Counted from the stretch's first letter, positions 24,358 through 33,063 are shown. The stretch is 64,000 bases of DNA from Maribrevibacterium harenarium (GCF_006385675.1 NZ_VFRR01000002.1:124001-188000), one strand, 5' to 3'. Translations and numbers: made by a program. Notes: a model not told the origin generated them from the letters alone.

Positions 24358-25641
24358 TTAGGGGAGTCTATCTAGCATGGCGTAATAGAGCATGCCGGCG
24401 ACTAAACCGGGCCAGCGCAGTAACGTGCCGCCGGGGAAGTCTCGCATCGGGATGTGTGCAAACACATCCATTTTTTCCATCGAGCCTTGCACGGCTTTGG
24501 CAAAGATTGCTCCAGCGTAGGTCGCCAGTGCCACCCCATGGCCAGAGTAGCCTTGGGCAACAAACAGGTTCGCCGAGTCGCGACGAATATCTGGCATACG
24601 GTTGAGGGTGATGGCAAGTGTGCCACCCCAAGCGTAATCGATCTTATAGTCGGCGAGCTCGGGGTACACCTCAGCCATATGGAGCTGGACAAAGCGGGCA
24701 ATATCTTTGGGGAAGTTAGGGGAATAGTTTTCTCCGCCGCCCCATAACATGCGTCTATCTTCCGATAGGCGGAAATAGTTCACCACAAATTTGCTATCGG
24801 CCACGGCGACTCGATTGGGGTTGATACGGTCGGCGACTTCTTGCGGCAGTGGTTCAGTGGCAATAATAAAGTTATTGATCGGCATAATACGCCGTGCCGA
24901 CGGCTGATGTAGCTTGCCCAAATACCCATTACAGGCCAGTAAAATCGCCTTGCAGCGCACTTTGCCATGGGCAGTAGTGACGCTTGGCGTTGCTCCATCT
25001 TCATAGCTAAGTACCGGGGAATGTTCAAATAGCTGGGCCCCGTGACCGCTTGCCGCTTGCGCCATACCTAGGACAAAGTTCAGGGGATGAACGTGGGCCC
25101 CGTCACGAAACAGCAGGCCCCCTTGATAGTAATCGTTACCTAACTGCTCTGTCATTTGTGGTGCATCTAGGTAGTCGACCGCATCATAGTTCAGTACTTG
25201 GTGGTGATAGTCCGCTTCCTCTTGCATGGCTTTGGCATGCTTAGCTTTATTGGCGGCATGCAGTACGCCAGGGGTGAGATGACAGTCGATTTGATAACGG
25301 GTTACCAGTTGTTTTACCAGTTCGACCGCATCCACCGAGCTTTGCCATAACTGATCGGCACAGTCTTTGCCTACCATTGGGATAAGCTCGTCGTGACCTT
25401 TATTATGTCCGGGGCACATCTGCCCACCGTTACGCCCTGATGCCCCCCAGCCAATCTGGTGCGCTTCGAGCAAGACAACCCGGTAGCCCGCTTCCGCTAA
25501 ATGCAATGCGGCACTGACTCCGGTAAAGCCACCGCCAACGATACAAATATCGGTGTCACAATCCCCCGATAAACTAGGCAAGGCTGGGAATGGGATGGCA
25601 CTGGCGGCATAGTAAGAGGGCGCGTGGTCTGTCAAAATCAT
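24358..25641 (-). CDS. FAD-dependent amine oxidoreductase, PuuB-like paralogue
   Basis: A 427-residue DAO-family flavoprotein with FAD motif CIVGGGFTGVSAALHL, the flavin-contact motif GWGASGRNGGQMCPG and the C-terminal VAQGYSGHGVALATYAG. It shares the architecture of PuuB at 7615 but is clearly diverged, with a different middle region. It is divergent from a PuuA-like ligase (25825) and a PotF-like binding protein. The likely substrate is another gamma-glutamylated polyamine or amine, for example from spermidine, cadaverine or diaminopropane. This is inference from the duplicated gene set. Confidence 0.87.
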   Translation of the reverse strand: MILTDHAPSYYAASAIPFPALPSLSGDCDTDICIVGGGFTGVSAALHLAEAGYRVVLLEAHQIGWGASGRNGGQMCPGHNKGHDELIPMVGKDCADQLWQSSVDAVELVKQLVTRYQIDCHLTPGVLHAANKAKHAKAMQEEADYHHQVLNYDAVDYLDAPQMTEQLGNDYYQGGLLFRDGAHVHPLNFVLGMAQAASGHGAQLFEHSPVLSYEDGATPSVTTAHGKVRCKAILLACNGYLGKLHQPSARRIMPINNFIIATEPLPQEVADRINPNRVAVADSKFVVNYFRLSEDRRMLWGGGENYSPNFPKDIARFVQLHMAEVYPELADYKIDYAWGGTLAITLNRMPDIRRDSANLFVAQGYSGHGVALATYAGAIFAKAVQGSMEKMDVFAHIPMRDFPGGTLLRWPGLVAGMLYYAMLDRLP

Positions 25642-25681
25642 CGTCCTCGCAGACTGGTGGGCGAAAAAACGGTCATCCGCT

Positions 25682-25741
25682 AATCAATAGTTGATTTTGT
25701 GGCCTGACTAAAATATGGTCATAAACCGAACATTTATTCGG
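25682..25741. promoter_or_regulatory. Inverted repeats in the divergent PuuB-like / PuuA-like promoter region
   Basis: AATCAA-TAG-TTGATT (25682-25696) and CCGAA-CATTTA-TTCGG (25726-25741) are perfect short inverted repeats in the 183-bp gap between the two divergent genes. Either could bind the nearby TetR-family regulator. No strong sigma-70 or sigma-54 promoter was evident to me. Confidence 0.45.
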
Positions 25742-25824
25742 ATTAGTGCAAAGCATAAACAATTCTATCACCAGCGCAACCCGATATTGGCACAAAATGA
25801 CCTATCACAGTAACAAGGTGAGTT

Positions 25825-27168
25825 ATGACGGAACTTGAGGCGTTTTTTAGAGAACACGGTATTACCGAAGTGGAGTCCACGTTGCCGGACATGACAGGTA
25901 ACGCCCGCGGTAAGTTCTACCCGACGTACAAATTCTTAGCAGAGCGCTCGGGGCGCATTCCAGAAACCATTCTGGTACAAAGCGTTACCGGCGATTGGGC
26001 GGATAATCACTATGATTTAGTGGACGCCAGCGACCGAGATATGATTTTAAAACCCGATCCAAATACAGTGCGCTTGGTGCCGTGGGCGGAAGAACCTACC
26101 GCTCAGATTATTAACGATTGCTACAACACCGCAGGCGAGCCACATCCATTGGCGAGCCGCAATATCTTGCGTCATATTCTGTCTTTGTATGAAAAAGAGG
26201 GACTAAAACCCATTATTGCGCCGGAAGTGGAGTTCTACCTCATTCAACCGGACACGGATCCCGACTATGAATTGAAGCCTGCCGCTGGGCGCTCCGGCAA
26301 ACGGGAAACGTCCCGCCGCTCCTACAGTATTGATGCGGTGAACGAGTTTAACGGCATTATTGATACGGTCTACAGTTACTGTGAAGCTCAGAGCTTAGAC
26401 GTGGACACCCTGATTCATGAATCGGGCGCCGCTCAGATGGAAATTAACTTTATCCACGGGGACCCCCTCGATCTGGCGGATCAAGTGTTTGTGTTCAAAC
26501 GAACGCTGCGGGAAGCGGCCATGAAGCACGGTATCTACGCCACCTTTATGGCGAAGCCCATGAAGGACGAGCCGGGCAGCGCTATGCACATCCACCAAAG
26601 CCTAGTGAATGCGGAAACCGGTGCCAATGTGTTCAACGACAATGGACAGCCGAGTGAAATGTTCTATCACTACTTGGGTGGTTTACAACATTACACGCCC
26701 AATGCCATTAGTTTCTTCGCGCCAAACGTCAATTCCTACCGTCGTTTCTCCCCAGAAATGGCCGCGCCGATCAATATGAAGTGGGGCTTCGATAACCGCA
26801 CCGCGGGCTTGCGCATTCCGTATTCCGTGCCAGAGGCAACGCGCATCGAGAACCGTTTCCCTGGTGCCGATTGCAACCCTTACTTGGCAATTGCGGCGAC
26901 TTTAGCCTGCGGCTATTTGGGTATTAAGGAGAAGCTACGTCCTACTGAACCTACGGAAGGCAAAGAGCCGCCATCGGAATATCAGGAAGTGGAAATTGCC
27001 CGAACGCTGGAAGAGGGGCTACGCTTGTTAGAAGACTGTGATCCCCTTAGAGAAATCATGGGTGAGCACTTTGTGCGCGCCTTTGTGGGCGTAAAACGCA
27101 GTGAATTTGAAACCTTTAACCGGGTGATCAGCTCTTGGGAGCGTGAGCACCTGTTGCTCAATGTTTAA
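25825..27168 (+). CDS. Glutamine synthetase-family gamma-glutamylpolyamine synthetase, PuuA-like paralogue
   Basis: A 447-residue GS-family ligase. It has an N-terminal beta-grasp part (ESTLPDMTGNARGKFYPTY), the metal-binding motif EVEFYLI, SGAAQMEINF, the ATP/glutamate motif GSAMHIHQSL and DNRTAGLRIPYSVPEA. The pattern resembles SpuB/SpuI-type enzymes that glutamylate polyamines rather than ammonia-assimilating GlnA. AAGGTGAG precedes the ATG. It is divergent from the PuuB-like gene and 75 bp ahead of a PotF-like binding protein, together a second gamma-glutamylation set. The substrate differs in some way from that of the first set but cannot be named. Confidence 0.88.
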   Translation: MTELEAFFREHGITEVESTLPDMTGNARGKFYPTYKFLAERSGRIPETILVQSVTGDWADNHYDLVDASDRDMILKPDPNTVRLVPWAEEPTAQIINDCYNTAGEPHPLASRNILRHILSLYEKEGLKPIIAPEVEFYLIQPDTDPDYELKPAAGRSGKRETSRRSYSIDAVNEFNGIIDTVYSYCEAQSLDVDTLIHESGAAQMEINFIHGDPLDLADQVFVFKRTLREAAMKHGIYATFMAKPMKDEPGSAMHIHQSLVNAETGANVFNDNGQPSEMFYHYLGGLQHYTPNAISFFAPNVNSYRRFSPEMAAPINMKWGFDNRTAGLRIPYSVPEATRIENRFPGADCNPYLAIAATLACGYLGIKEKLRPTEPTEGKEPPSEYQEVEIARTLEEGLRLLEDCDPLREIMGEHFVRAFVGVKRSEFETFNRVISSWEREHLLLNV

Positions 27169-27243
27169 CTCAAGTTGTAACGAGGTGACGACGGCTGACT
27201 CAGCCGCCTGATGAATGTATTTAACCCAAAAAGGAAGCGAACG

Positions 27244-28365
27244 ATGACGATGAAAATGGCATCCCTAAAGCGTGTCTTGCCACTGGCAACGGTAGCTTGT
27301 GCAGTGAGTTTGGCAACATCCGGTGTGATGGCACAAACACTGAAATTCTACAATTGGTCGGATTATATCGCCGAGGACACCATCGACCGTTTTGAAGCCG
27401 AAACTGGCATTGAAGTGGTGGAAGATGTGTTCGACTCTAACGAAGTGTTAGAGGCCAAACTGCTTGCCGGTAACTCTGGCTACGATTTGGTAGTGCCAAC
27501 CGCTTCCTTTATGGGTCGACAAATTCAGGCCGGGGTGTTTGACCCGCTGGATAAAAGCAAGTTACCAAACTTGAAACACATTGACCCTGAGTTGCTGTCC
27601 TATTTGGAAAATCTTGATCCCGGTAATACCCATGGAGTGCCGTACCTATGGGGTACTACAGGCATTGGTTATAACGTGGACAAGGTCAAAGAGGTCCTTG
27701 GCGAAGATGCGCCAGTGAATAGCTGGGATCTAGTGTTAAAAGTTGAAAACATGGAAAAGCTGGCCTCCTGTGGCGTCATGTTCCTCGATTCCCCAGATGA
27801 GCTTTACCCGCTGACCCTCAACTACCTGGGCAAAGACCCCAACAGCCGTGATGCCAAAGACTATGCCCTGACCAGTGAAGGGGTGCAACTACTGAAAAGT
27901 GTGCGTCCTTATGTTAGCCAGTTCCACTCCTCTCAATACATTAGCGCTCTTGCGAATGGCGAAATTTGTGTCGCTATCGGCTGGTCCGGCGACATCATCC
28001 AAGCCCAAGACCGTGCTATCGAAGCGGATAATGGCGTGAACATCGAATACAGCATTCCTGAGGAAGGCACGCAGGTATGGTTTGACATGCTGGCCATCCC
28101 CAAAGATGCCCAAAACAAAGACGCAGCCCATCAGTTTATCAACTTCCTGCTACGTCCTGATGTAATCGCCGACATCTCCAACTACGTGGCCTACGCCAAT
28201 CCGAACTTGGATGCTATGGAACTACAAGACGAGGAGATTCAAACCAACGCGGGAATTTACCCATCGGCGGAGGTGCGCAAAAAACTCTTCGTGCAAAAAC
28301 TACGTGCTCTGCGTACCGAACGTTTAATGGTGCGCCTGTGGACGGATATCAAAACCGGTCGCTAA
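27244..28365 (+). CDS. Periplasmic polyamine-binding protein, PotF-like paralogue
   Basis: A 373-residue solute-binding protein with a Sec signal peptide (cleavage near VMAQT). The mature start LKFYNWSDYIAEDTIDRFEA is shared with PotF at 15423, as are VPYLWGTTGIGYN, FHSSQYISALANGEICVAIG and the final LWTDIKTGR (quoted in part). AGGAAG lies 6 nt before the ATG at 27244; the open frame up to 27211 is not needed. No permease or ATPase follows, so it either shares the PotGHI channel or acts in sensing. A strong hairpin follows the stop. Confidence 0.9.
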   Translation: MTMKMASLKRVLPLATVACAVSLATSGVMAQTLKFYNWSDYIAEDTIDRFEAETGIEVVEDVFDSNEVLEAKLLAGNSGYDLVVPTASFMGRQIQAGVFDPLDKSKLPNLKHIDPELLSYLENLDPGNTHGVPYLWGTTGIGYNVDKVKEVLGEDAPVNSWDLVLKVENMEKLASCGVMFLDSPDELYPLTLNYLGKDPNSRDAKDYALTSEGVQLLKSVRPYVSQFHSSQYISALANGEICVAIGWSGDIIQAQDRAIEADNGVNIEYSIPEEGTQVWFDMLAIPKDAQNKDAAHQFINFLLRPDVIADISNYVAYANPNLDAMELQDEEIQTNAGIYPSAEVRKKLFVQKLRALRTERLMVRLWTDIKTGR

Positions 28366-28379
28366 TTGCGCTAGCAAAA

Positions 28380-28408
28380 TCTCTATCCAGCCCCGCGCTG
28401 GATAGAGA
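28380..28408 (+). terminator. Hairpin terminator after the PotF-like gene
   Basis: TCTCTATCCAGC-CCCGC-GCTGGATAGAGA is a perfect 12-bp stem with a 5-nt loop, 15 bp after the stop codon. It lacks a long T-run, so it may rely on stability or other factors. Confidence 0.7.
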
Positions 28409-28552
28409 CCTCTACTGACTCCCCGCTCATTTTTGGTGAAGAGCTCTAAAGTTCTTTGTCCCCGCTGCAACGGACTATCCCAATCACGCTGTTGCGATTA
28501 AACTTGCGCCACTTTTTAAAACACCAACCGTCCAATTGAAAGGAGTGGCACC

Positions 28553-28864
28553 ATGTCACAATTTGAAAACGTAACCCTAGTGAAAGCCGCCAACATCTAC
28601 TTTGACGGTAAAGTGACTAGCCGCACCGTGCTCTTCGCCGACGGCACACGCAAAACCTTGGGCATCATGATGCCTGGCGACTACGAATTCGGCACCGAAG
28701 CGGCTGAGCTAATGGAAATCATGGCCGGTGAAATGGACATCCTATTGGCTGGCGAAAGCGAATGGCAAACCATCAAAGGCGGCGAGTCCTTCAACGTACC
28801 AGCGAACTCCTCCTTCAAACTGCAAGTGAAAACCGTAGCGGATTACTGCTGTTCTTACCTGTAA
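28553..28864 (+). CDS. ppnP: Pyrimidine/purine nucleoside phosphorylase PpnP
   Basis: PpnP (formerly YaiE) is a small cupin enzyme that phosphorolyses several nucleosides. The 103-residue protein shows the family motifs [38 protein letters not shown] and [23 protein letters not shown] precedes the ATG. A 187-bp leader separates it from the polyamine set, so it is probably an independent unit. The length is slightly above the usual 94 residues, with the same overall layout. Confidence 0.93.
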   Translation: MSQFENVTLVKAANIYFDGKVTSRTVLFADGTRKTLGIMMPGDYEFGTEAAELMEIMAGEMDILLAGESEWQTIKGGESFNVPANSSFKLQVKTVADYCCSYL

Positions 28865-28919
28865 TTTATCTATCTCGGTTAGACCATAGAACCGATCCAG
28901 TTCACGGGGATTGGCGTAT

Positions 28920-28949
28920 ATGTCCTTGTTAATTGTTTAACAAGGACAT
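28920..28949 (+). promoter_or_regulatory. Leader hairpin enclosing the lipocalin ribosome binding site
   Basis: ATGTCCTTGTTAA (28920-28932) pairs perfectly with TTAACAAGGACAT (28937-28949): a 13-bp stem with a 4-nt TTGT loop. The Shine-Dalgarno AAGGA (28943-28946 region) of the lipocalin gene lies inside the 3' arm, 5 bases from the stem end and start codon. Folding would hide the ribosome binding site. It could also act as the ppnP terminator. Confidence 0.75.
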
Positions 28950-28953
28950 TCCC

Positions 28954-29475
28954 ATGCGTAGTTTTTTTTGGCTAGTAAGCAGCCTTATTCTTCTCACTGG
29001 CTGTACCACGGCACCGAAAGGCATCACGCCGATTACGGATTTCGAATTGTCTCGCTACCTTGGCACTTGGTATGAAATTGCCCGGCTCGATCACAGCTTT
29101 GAGAGAGGTCTCGCGCAAGTAAGCGCTAACTATAGTCTGCGTGAAGACGGTGGGGTGAAGGTGATTAACCGCGGCTTCAACGTCGCGGAGCAAGAGTGGG
29201 AGCAAGCCGAGGGTAAAGCCTACTTTGTGAAAGATCCGACTACTGGTCATTTAAAAGTGAGTTTCTTTGGCCCATTTTATGGGGCTTACGTCATTTTTGA
29301 TTTAGATAGCGACTACCAACAAGCCTATGTTGCCGGGCCAGATCGATCCTACCTTTGGTATCTATCCCGTACCCCCATCGTGTCTGACGAAGACAAACAA
29401 CGATTTTTGACGAGAGTAAAAGCCGAGGGCTTTGATACCAAGGAATTGATCTTTGTTGAGCAAACACCCCCCTAG
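28954..29475 (+). CDS. blc: Outer-membrane lipoprotein lipocalin (Blc type)
   Basis: A bacterial lipocalin of about 173 residues that binds fatty acids or lysophospholipids and is often stress-induced. The lipoprotein signal ends in the lipobox LLTGC. The lipocalin motif 1 is LSRYLGTWYEIARLDHSFERG, where the GTWYE core is diagnostic, and YVAGPDRSYLWYLSRTP is the late conserved stretch (both quoted in part). AAGGA lies 7-8 nt before the ATG at 28954, but inside a perfect hairpin. The longer open frame from 28933 is within that hairpin and unlikely. Convergent with the hydrolase gene. Confidence 0.93.
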   Translation: MRSFFWLVSSLILLTGCTTAPKGITPITDFELSRYLGTWYEIARLDHSFERGLAQVSANYSLREDGGVKVINRGFNVAEQEWEQAEGKAYFVKDPTTGHLKVSFFGPFYGAYVIFDLDSDYQQAYVAGPDRSYLWYLSRTPIVSDEDKQRFLTRVKAEGFDTKELIFVEQTPP

Positions 29476-29483
29476 TTTTTCAC

Positions 29484-30659
29484 TTACTTCCCAACAGAAA
29501 ATACGGTCCTTAGAACCTCACTTTGCCAATTAAAGTAAGGGTTGTAGGTCAGTCGAGCATGGACTTTGCCTTCCTCCTGATAACCCCAAGCGGAATACCA
29601 AAGCTCCGCACCATTTTCACAAGCTGCTGTTTGCGCCTCGTCTTGGCTGTTCCGGCAAATCTTCACGCTACCATCGCGCCCATACAAAGGGTTATCCGGC
29701 GCAAAGAGTACGCCCATATGGGAAAACTGGCTGATACGTTCTTCCGGTAAATAGTCGGATTTCACCAGTATACGCTCTGATTGCTGAACACCTTCTGGCA
29801 ACTGCCCATACCAAATCAGGCGACTGCTTGGGTGGGGGAATTGGGTTTGAAAAACCTCCAAGAGATAGCCAGTGTCCAGTACGGAATCATGTTCAGACAC
29901 CACCATCAATACCGGTCGATGTAAGGGCTGCTCCAGCAACTGTTGGGCGAGAGCGCTAGTTCGATGATATTGGGCAAAGCCATTGGTGGGCATGTTCATA
30001 TAGCGCACGGGGGCAGGTAGTGTTTTACGCGCTTCGGGGTCGAGCAACCATGGCTTGAATGGCGCCAGTAATGGTGTAACCCATTGCAATGGCACACTGC
30101 TTTTAAAGCCGGGGGAAAATAGCGCCAGTCCAGCCACCTCTGGATGCTGTACCGCGTATTCCAAAATCAAATTGGCACCAGTCGAAAAGCCACCAAGGTA
30201 AATCGGCCCATCCACATCGGATTGCAAGGCTTGGGCTTGTTGATGCACCACGGCCAGCCAGTCCTCTGCTTTGACATCCAGCATATCCGCCGGTGTGGTG
30301 CCATGCCCCGGCAACAATATGGATCGGGCGAGGAAGCCTTGTTGTGCGAGCTCTGCGCCTAAATCGTGAAATGACCAAGGCGAATCCCCCAGTCCATGCA
30401 TCAGCAAAATACCTTTGCTTGGCTTTTGCTGGTCATTGTGTCCTGTGGGCAGCCACTGCTGAGGCGCATTCCATAACACTTCATCGGACTTATTGGGTGA
30501 CTCGGGGCGGCCGATTTGTAACTGTTTGATGGTGTCAGCTTGGTAGTTGGCGAATGCCACGGACGTGACCGGCTCAGAACGGGGCTCCAAAGACGAACAA
30601 CCGCTTAACAGAGTGATGAATACACTTGTTACCACACCAACGAAGACACTACGGATCAT
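29484..30659 (-). CDS. Lipoprotein alpha/beta hydrolase (serine hydrolase)
   Basis: A 391-residue alpha/beta hydrolase. The N terminus is a lipoprotein signal with lipobox LLSGC (C21), so it is membrane-anchored in the periplasm. Catalytic features are the oxyanion region LLMHGLGDSPWS (about 86-97), the nucleophile elbow GGFSTG (S159), an acidic residue in VVSEHDSVLDTG and a histidine in QFSHMGVLF. Such enzymes are esterases or lysophospholipases; the neighbouring lipocalin suggests lipid turnover at the envelope. The specific substrate is unknown. It ends 9 bp from the lipocalin stop. Confidence 0.87.
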   Translation of the reverse strand: MIRSVFVGVVTSVFITLLSGCSSLEPRSEPVTSVAFANYQADTIKQLQIGRPESPNKSDEVLWNAPQQWLPTGHNDQQKPSKGILLMHGLGDSPWSFHDLGAELAQQGFLARSILLPGHGTTPADMLDVKAEDWLAVVHQQAQALQSDVDGPIYLGGFSTGANLILEYAVQHPEVAGLALFSPGFKSSVPLQWVTPLLAPFKPWLLDPEARKTLPAPVRYMNMPTNGFAQYHRTSALAQQLLEQPLHRPVLMVVSEHDSVLDTGYLLEVFQTQFPHPSSRLIWYGQLPEGVQQSERILVKSDYLPEERISQFSHMGVLFAPDNPLYGRDGSVKICRNSQDEAQTAACENGAELWYSAWGYQEEGKVHARLTYNPYFNWQSEVLRTVFSVGK

Positions 30660-30720
30660 AGGTTTTCCCTAATATTGCAGTTAATTACCAGGACCATCAG
30701 TATGCCTACTTGGGGATAGG

Positions 30721-30944
30721 ATGAAACCGCTCAGCACAAGCGAAGTGCCGGTTGCAGAAAAATTCCTACTTTGTGATTTTACGCAGGAGTCATGAATATG
30801 GTTCAAGCGTAATTGGGGATGGTGTTGTCGAAGGGCTATTGGCTGCGTGCCCAAGTCGTCTACGATACTGAAGTCGCAGAGGAAGCACTGGCGGAGCAAT
30901 TGCAACAAATTCGTCCTTGGCACGCTATGAAAGGAGCGAATTGA
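30721..30944 (+). pseudogene. Possible decayed small gene in the 434-bp gap 30660-31093
   Basis: A 24-codon ORF with ribosome-site-like GGGGATAGG starts at 30721 (MKPLSTSEVPVAEKF...) and ends in TGA overlapping a second ATG at 30792. That ATG has AGGAG upstream but stops after six codons. Downstream in the same frame, 30813-30944 reads like protein (SKGYWLRAQVVYDTEVAEEA...). This looks like a short gene broken by a frameshift and a stop, or by chance codon content. I do not recognise the family. A 101-codon minus-strand frame here is judged a shadow. The rest of the gap shows nothing clear. Confidence 0.35.
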
Positions 30945-31093
30945 CCGGGTTGAATATCCTGCTGGATGGAATCGTAAAATGTTCATGCAGCTAATAGCGT
31001 CACTTATTCTTCTTTAAATGTCGTATTTCCCTGCCTAGTAATTGGGTTCTGTCGCTAGAATAAAGTTCTTTTATGATTCCTTAGGAGTGCATC

Positions 31094-31687
31094 GTGGGCG
31101 ATTCGGCAAAGTGGGTCTTTAGTATTCTGGCGATTGCGTTGACCTTTATCGGTTTTGTGCCCTATATGGTGTCGATTGTACGCGGCAAGACCCGTCCCCA
31201 TGTCTTTTCTTGGGTAATCTGGGGGATTACCACGTCGATTATCTTTTTTGCCCAGCTTGAGGCCGACGGTGGAATTGGTGCTTGGCCCATTGGCGTATCC
31301 GGTGGCATTACTATCATTGTGGCCTTGTTGGCTTATTTAAATCGTGGGGATAACAGCATCACACGAGCCGATTGGCTATTTTTGCTGACGGCGCTTGCTT
31401 CCTTGCCCCTTTGGTATGTGACCCAAGACCCCACTACGGCGGTAGTGATTCTCACCACAGTGGATATGATTGGTTTTGGCCCTACCTTTCGGAAAGCCTA
31501 TTACTTCCCTCGGGAAGAGAATGCGGTGTTTTTCTCTATGTTTGCGGTACGTAACTTCTTTGCTTTGTTGGCGCTAGAAAGCTACTCCTTAGCGACTATG
31601 TTGTTTCCGCTGGCGGTGAGCGTGGCTTGTACCAGCTTGTTGATTTTGCTCTTGGTACGTCGTCAGCAGTTGTCTCTGTCCCAATAA
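31094..31687 (+). CDS. Conserved membrane protein, PQ-loop-like
   Basis: A 197-residue integral membrane protein with about six to seven hydrophobic segments. FIGFVPYMVSIVRGKTRPHVFSW near the N terminus resembles PQ-loop/SemiSWEET-like repeats (shown only in part), and a similar unit follows later (TVDMIGFGPTFRKAYYFPRE). The repeat suggests a small-molecule carrier, but no substrate can be given. The start is GTG at 31094, with TAGGAG 6 nt upstream; no ATG is better placed. Terminator-like hairpin follows at 31732. It stands alone between the hydrolase and fdhA. Confidence 0.78.
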   Translation: MGDSAKWVFSILAIALTFIGFVPYMVSIVRGKTRPHVFSWVIWGITTSIIFFAQLEADGGIGAWPIGVSGGITIIVALLAYLNRGDNSITRADWLFLLTALASLPLWYVTQDPTTAVVILTTVDMIGFGPTFRKAYYFPREENAVFFSMFAVRNFFALLALESYSLATMLFPLAVSVACTSLLILLLVRRQQLSLSQ

Positions 31688-31731
31688 AACGCGATTTTCT
31701 TGCCCCATGTCAGTGCGTTTCAGATGATCTT

Positions 31732-31751
31732 GCCCGTCCGAAGGGCTTTTT
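31732..31751 (+). terminator. Terminator after the PQ-loop-like gene
   Basis: GCCC-GTCCGAA-GGGC followed by a run of five T (31747-31751). The stem is short, but the T-run is adjacent, 45 bp after the stop codon. Confidence 0.65.
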
Positions 31752-31796
31752 GTTCGTCTCCTTTCAATATTGTGTCGTTTTTAGCCAACTGAAAAT

Positions 31797-31820
31797 TCGT
31801 ACAAGCGCCTATCGTGCAAG
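31797..31820. promoter_or_regulatory. Direct repeat upstream of fdhA
   Basis: TCGTACAAG (31797-31805) and TCGTGCAAG (31812-31820) are near-identical direct repeats with a 15-bp period, about 40 bp ahead of the fdhA start. AraC-type activators bind direct repeats next to promoters, and an AraC-type gene lies just downstream of fdhA. Suggestive only. Confidence 0.4.
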
Positions 31821-31858
31821 GTGCGTATTTCGAACAATAACAAACAGGACATCTCAAC

Positions 31859-33055
31859 ATGAGTAATAAAACTAACCGCGGTGTGGTCTACCAAGGTCCG
31901 GGCAAAGTAGAAGTTCAAGCCATTGCTTATCCTGAATTAGCATTGGGTAACCGCAAATGTGACCACGGTGTCATTTTGCAAGTAATCACCACCAACATCT
32001 GTGGTAGTGACCAGCACATGGTGCGTGGTCGTACGACTGCACCAGAAGGTTTGGTTCTAGGTCACGAAATCACCGGTCTAGTTATCGAAACTGGCCGTGA
32101 TGTTGAGTTCATCAAAGTGGGTGACGTGGTTTCTGTACCATTCAACATCGCTTGTGGTCGCTGCCGTAACTGTAAAGAAGGCAAAACTGGTATCTGTTTG
32201 AACGTTAACCCAGCACGTCCAGGTGCGGCTTACGGTTACGTTGATATGGGTGGCTGGGTAGGCGGTCAAGCTGAGTACGTAATGGTGCCATACGCTGACT
32301 TCAACCTATTGAAATTCCCTGATTCTGAACAAGCAATGGAAAAAATTCAGGATCTAACACTGCTTTCTGACATTCTACCAACCGGTTTCCACGGCTGTGT
32401 CACCGCAGGTGTAGGCCCAGGTAGCACCGTATACATCGCTGGTGCTGGCCCAGTTGGTCTAGCGGCAGCAGCGTCTGCTCACCTATTGGGTGCGGCTTGT
32501 GTCATCGTTGGCGACATGATCTCTGACCGTCTTGAACAAGCTCGTTCATTTGGCTGTGAAACGATTGACCTACGTGAAGAAGGCTCAATGGAAGATAAGC
32601 TAGAAGCGATCCTTGGCGACCGTGAAGTTGACTGTTTCGTTGACTGTGTAGGCTTCGAAGCACATGCTTGTGGCTGTAACTCTCACGTAGAAGCACCAGC
32701 AACCGTATTGAACTCTGCCATGACTATCACTCGTGCGGGTGGTCAGATCGGTATCCCAGGTCTATATGTAACAGAAGACCCAGGTGCAGTTGACGAAAAC
32801 GCGAAGCAAGGTGCTCTAAGCATGCGCTTTGGCTTGGGTTGGGCGAAGTCTCACTCATTCCATACGGGTCAGTGTCCAGTGATGAAGTACCACCGCGCTC
32901 TGATGCAAGCGATCCTATTCGATAAGCTTGAAATCGCTAAAGCGGTTAACGTACAAATGATTGGTCTTGATCAAGCTCCAGAAGGTTATGCTGACTTTGA
33001 TGGTGGTGCGGCGAAGAAATTCGTTATCGACCCACACAACATGGTTAAAGCCTAA
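31859..33055 (+). CDS. fdhA: Glutathione-independent formaldehyde dehydrogenase
   Basis: A zinc-dependent medium-chain dehydrogenase of 398 residues that oxidises formaldehyde to formate with NAD+ without glutathione. It has catalytic-zinc motifs NICGSDQHM and VLGHEITG and the structural-zinc cysteines in CGRCRNCKEGKTGIC. The NAD-binding motif is AGAGPVGLAAAASAH, and the insertion with HACGCNSH is typical of this subgroup. Codons are strongly biased towards those of highly expressed genes, more than in its neighbours. A terminator follows. It probably detoxifies formaldehyde released from N-methyl or methoxy compounds. Confidence 0.95.
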   Translation: MSNKTNRGVVYQGPGKVEVQAIAYPELALGNRKCDHGVILQVITTNICGSDQHMVRGRTTAPEGLVLGHEITGLVIETGRDVEFIKVGDVVSVPFNIACGRCRNCKEGKTGICLNVNPARPGAAYGYVDMGGWVGGQAEYVMVPYADFNLLKFPDSEQAMEKIQDLTLLSDILPTGFHGCVTAGVGPGSTVYIAGAGPVGLAAAASAHLLGAACVIVGDMISDRLEQARSFGCETIDLREEGSMEDKLEAILGDREVDCFVDCVGFEAHACGCNSHVEAPATVLNSAMTITRAGGQIGIPGLYVTEDPGAVDENAKQGALSMRFGLGWAKSHSFHTGQCPVMKYHRALMQAILFDKLEIAKAVNVQMIGLDQAPEGYADFDGGAAKKFVIDPHNMVKA

Positions 33056-33063
33056 TACCTGCC

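Noticed and set aside
30681-30986. A 101-codon minus-strand frame in the 30660-31093 gap
   Set aside because: No family resemblance, poor start region and it mirrors the plus-strand codons that look more protein-like.
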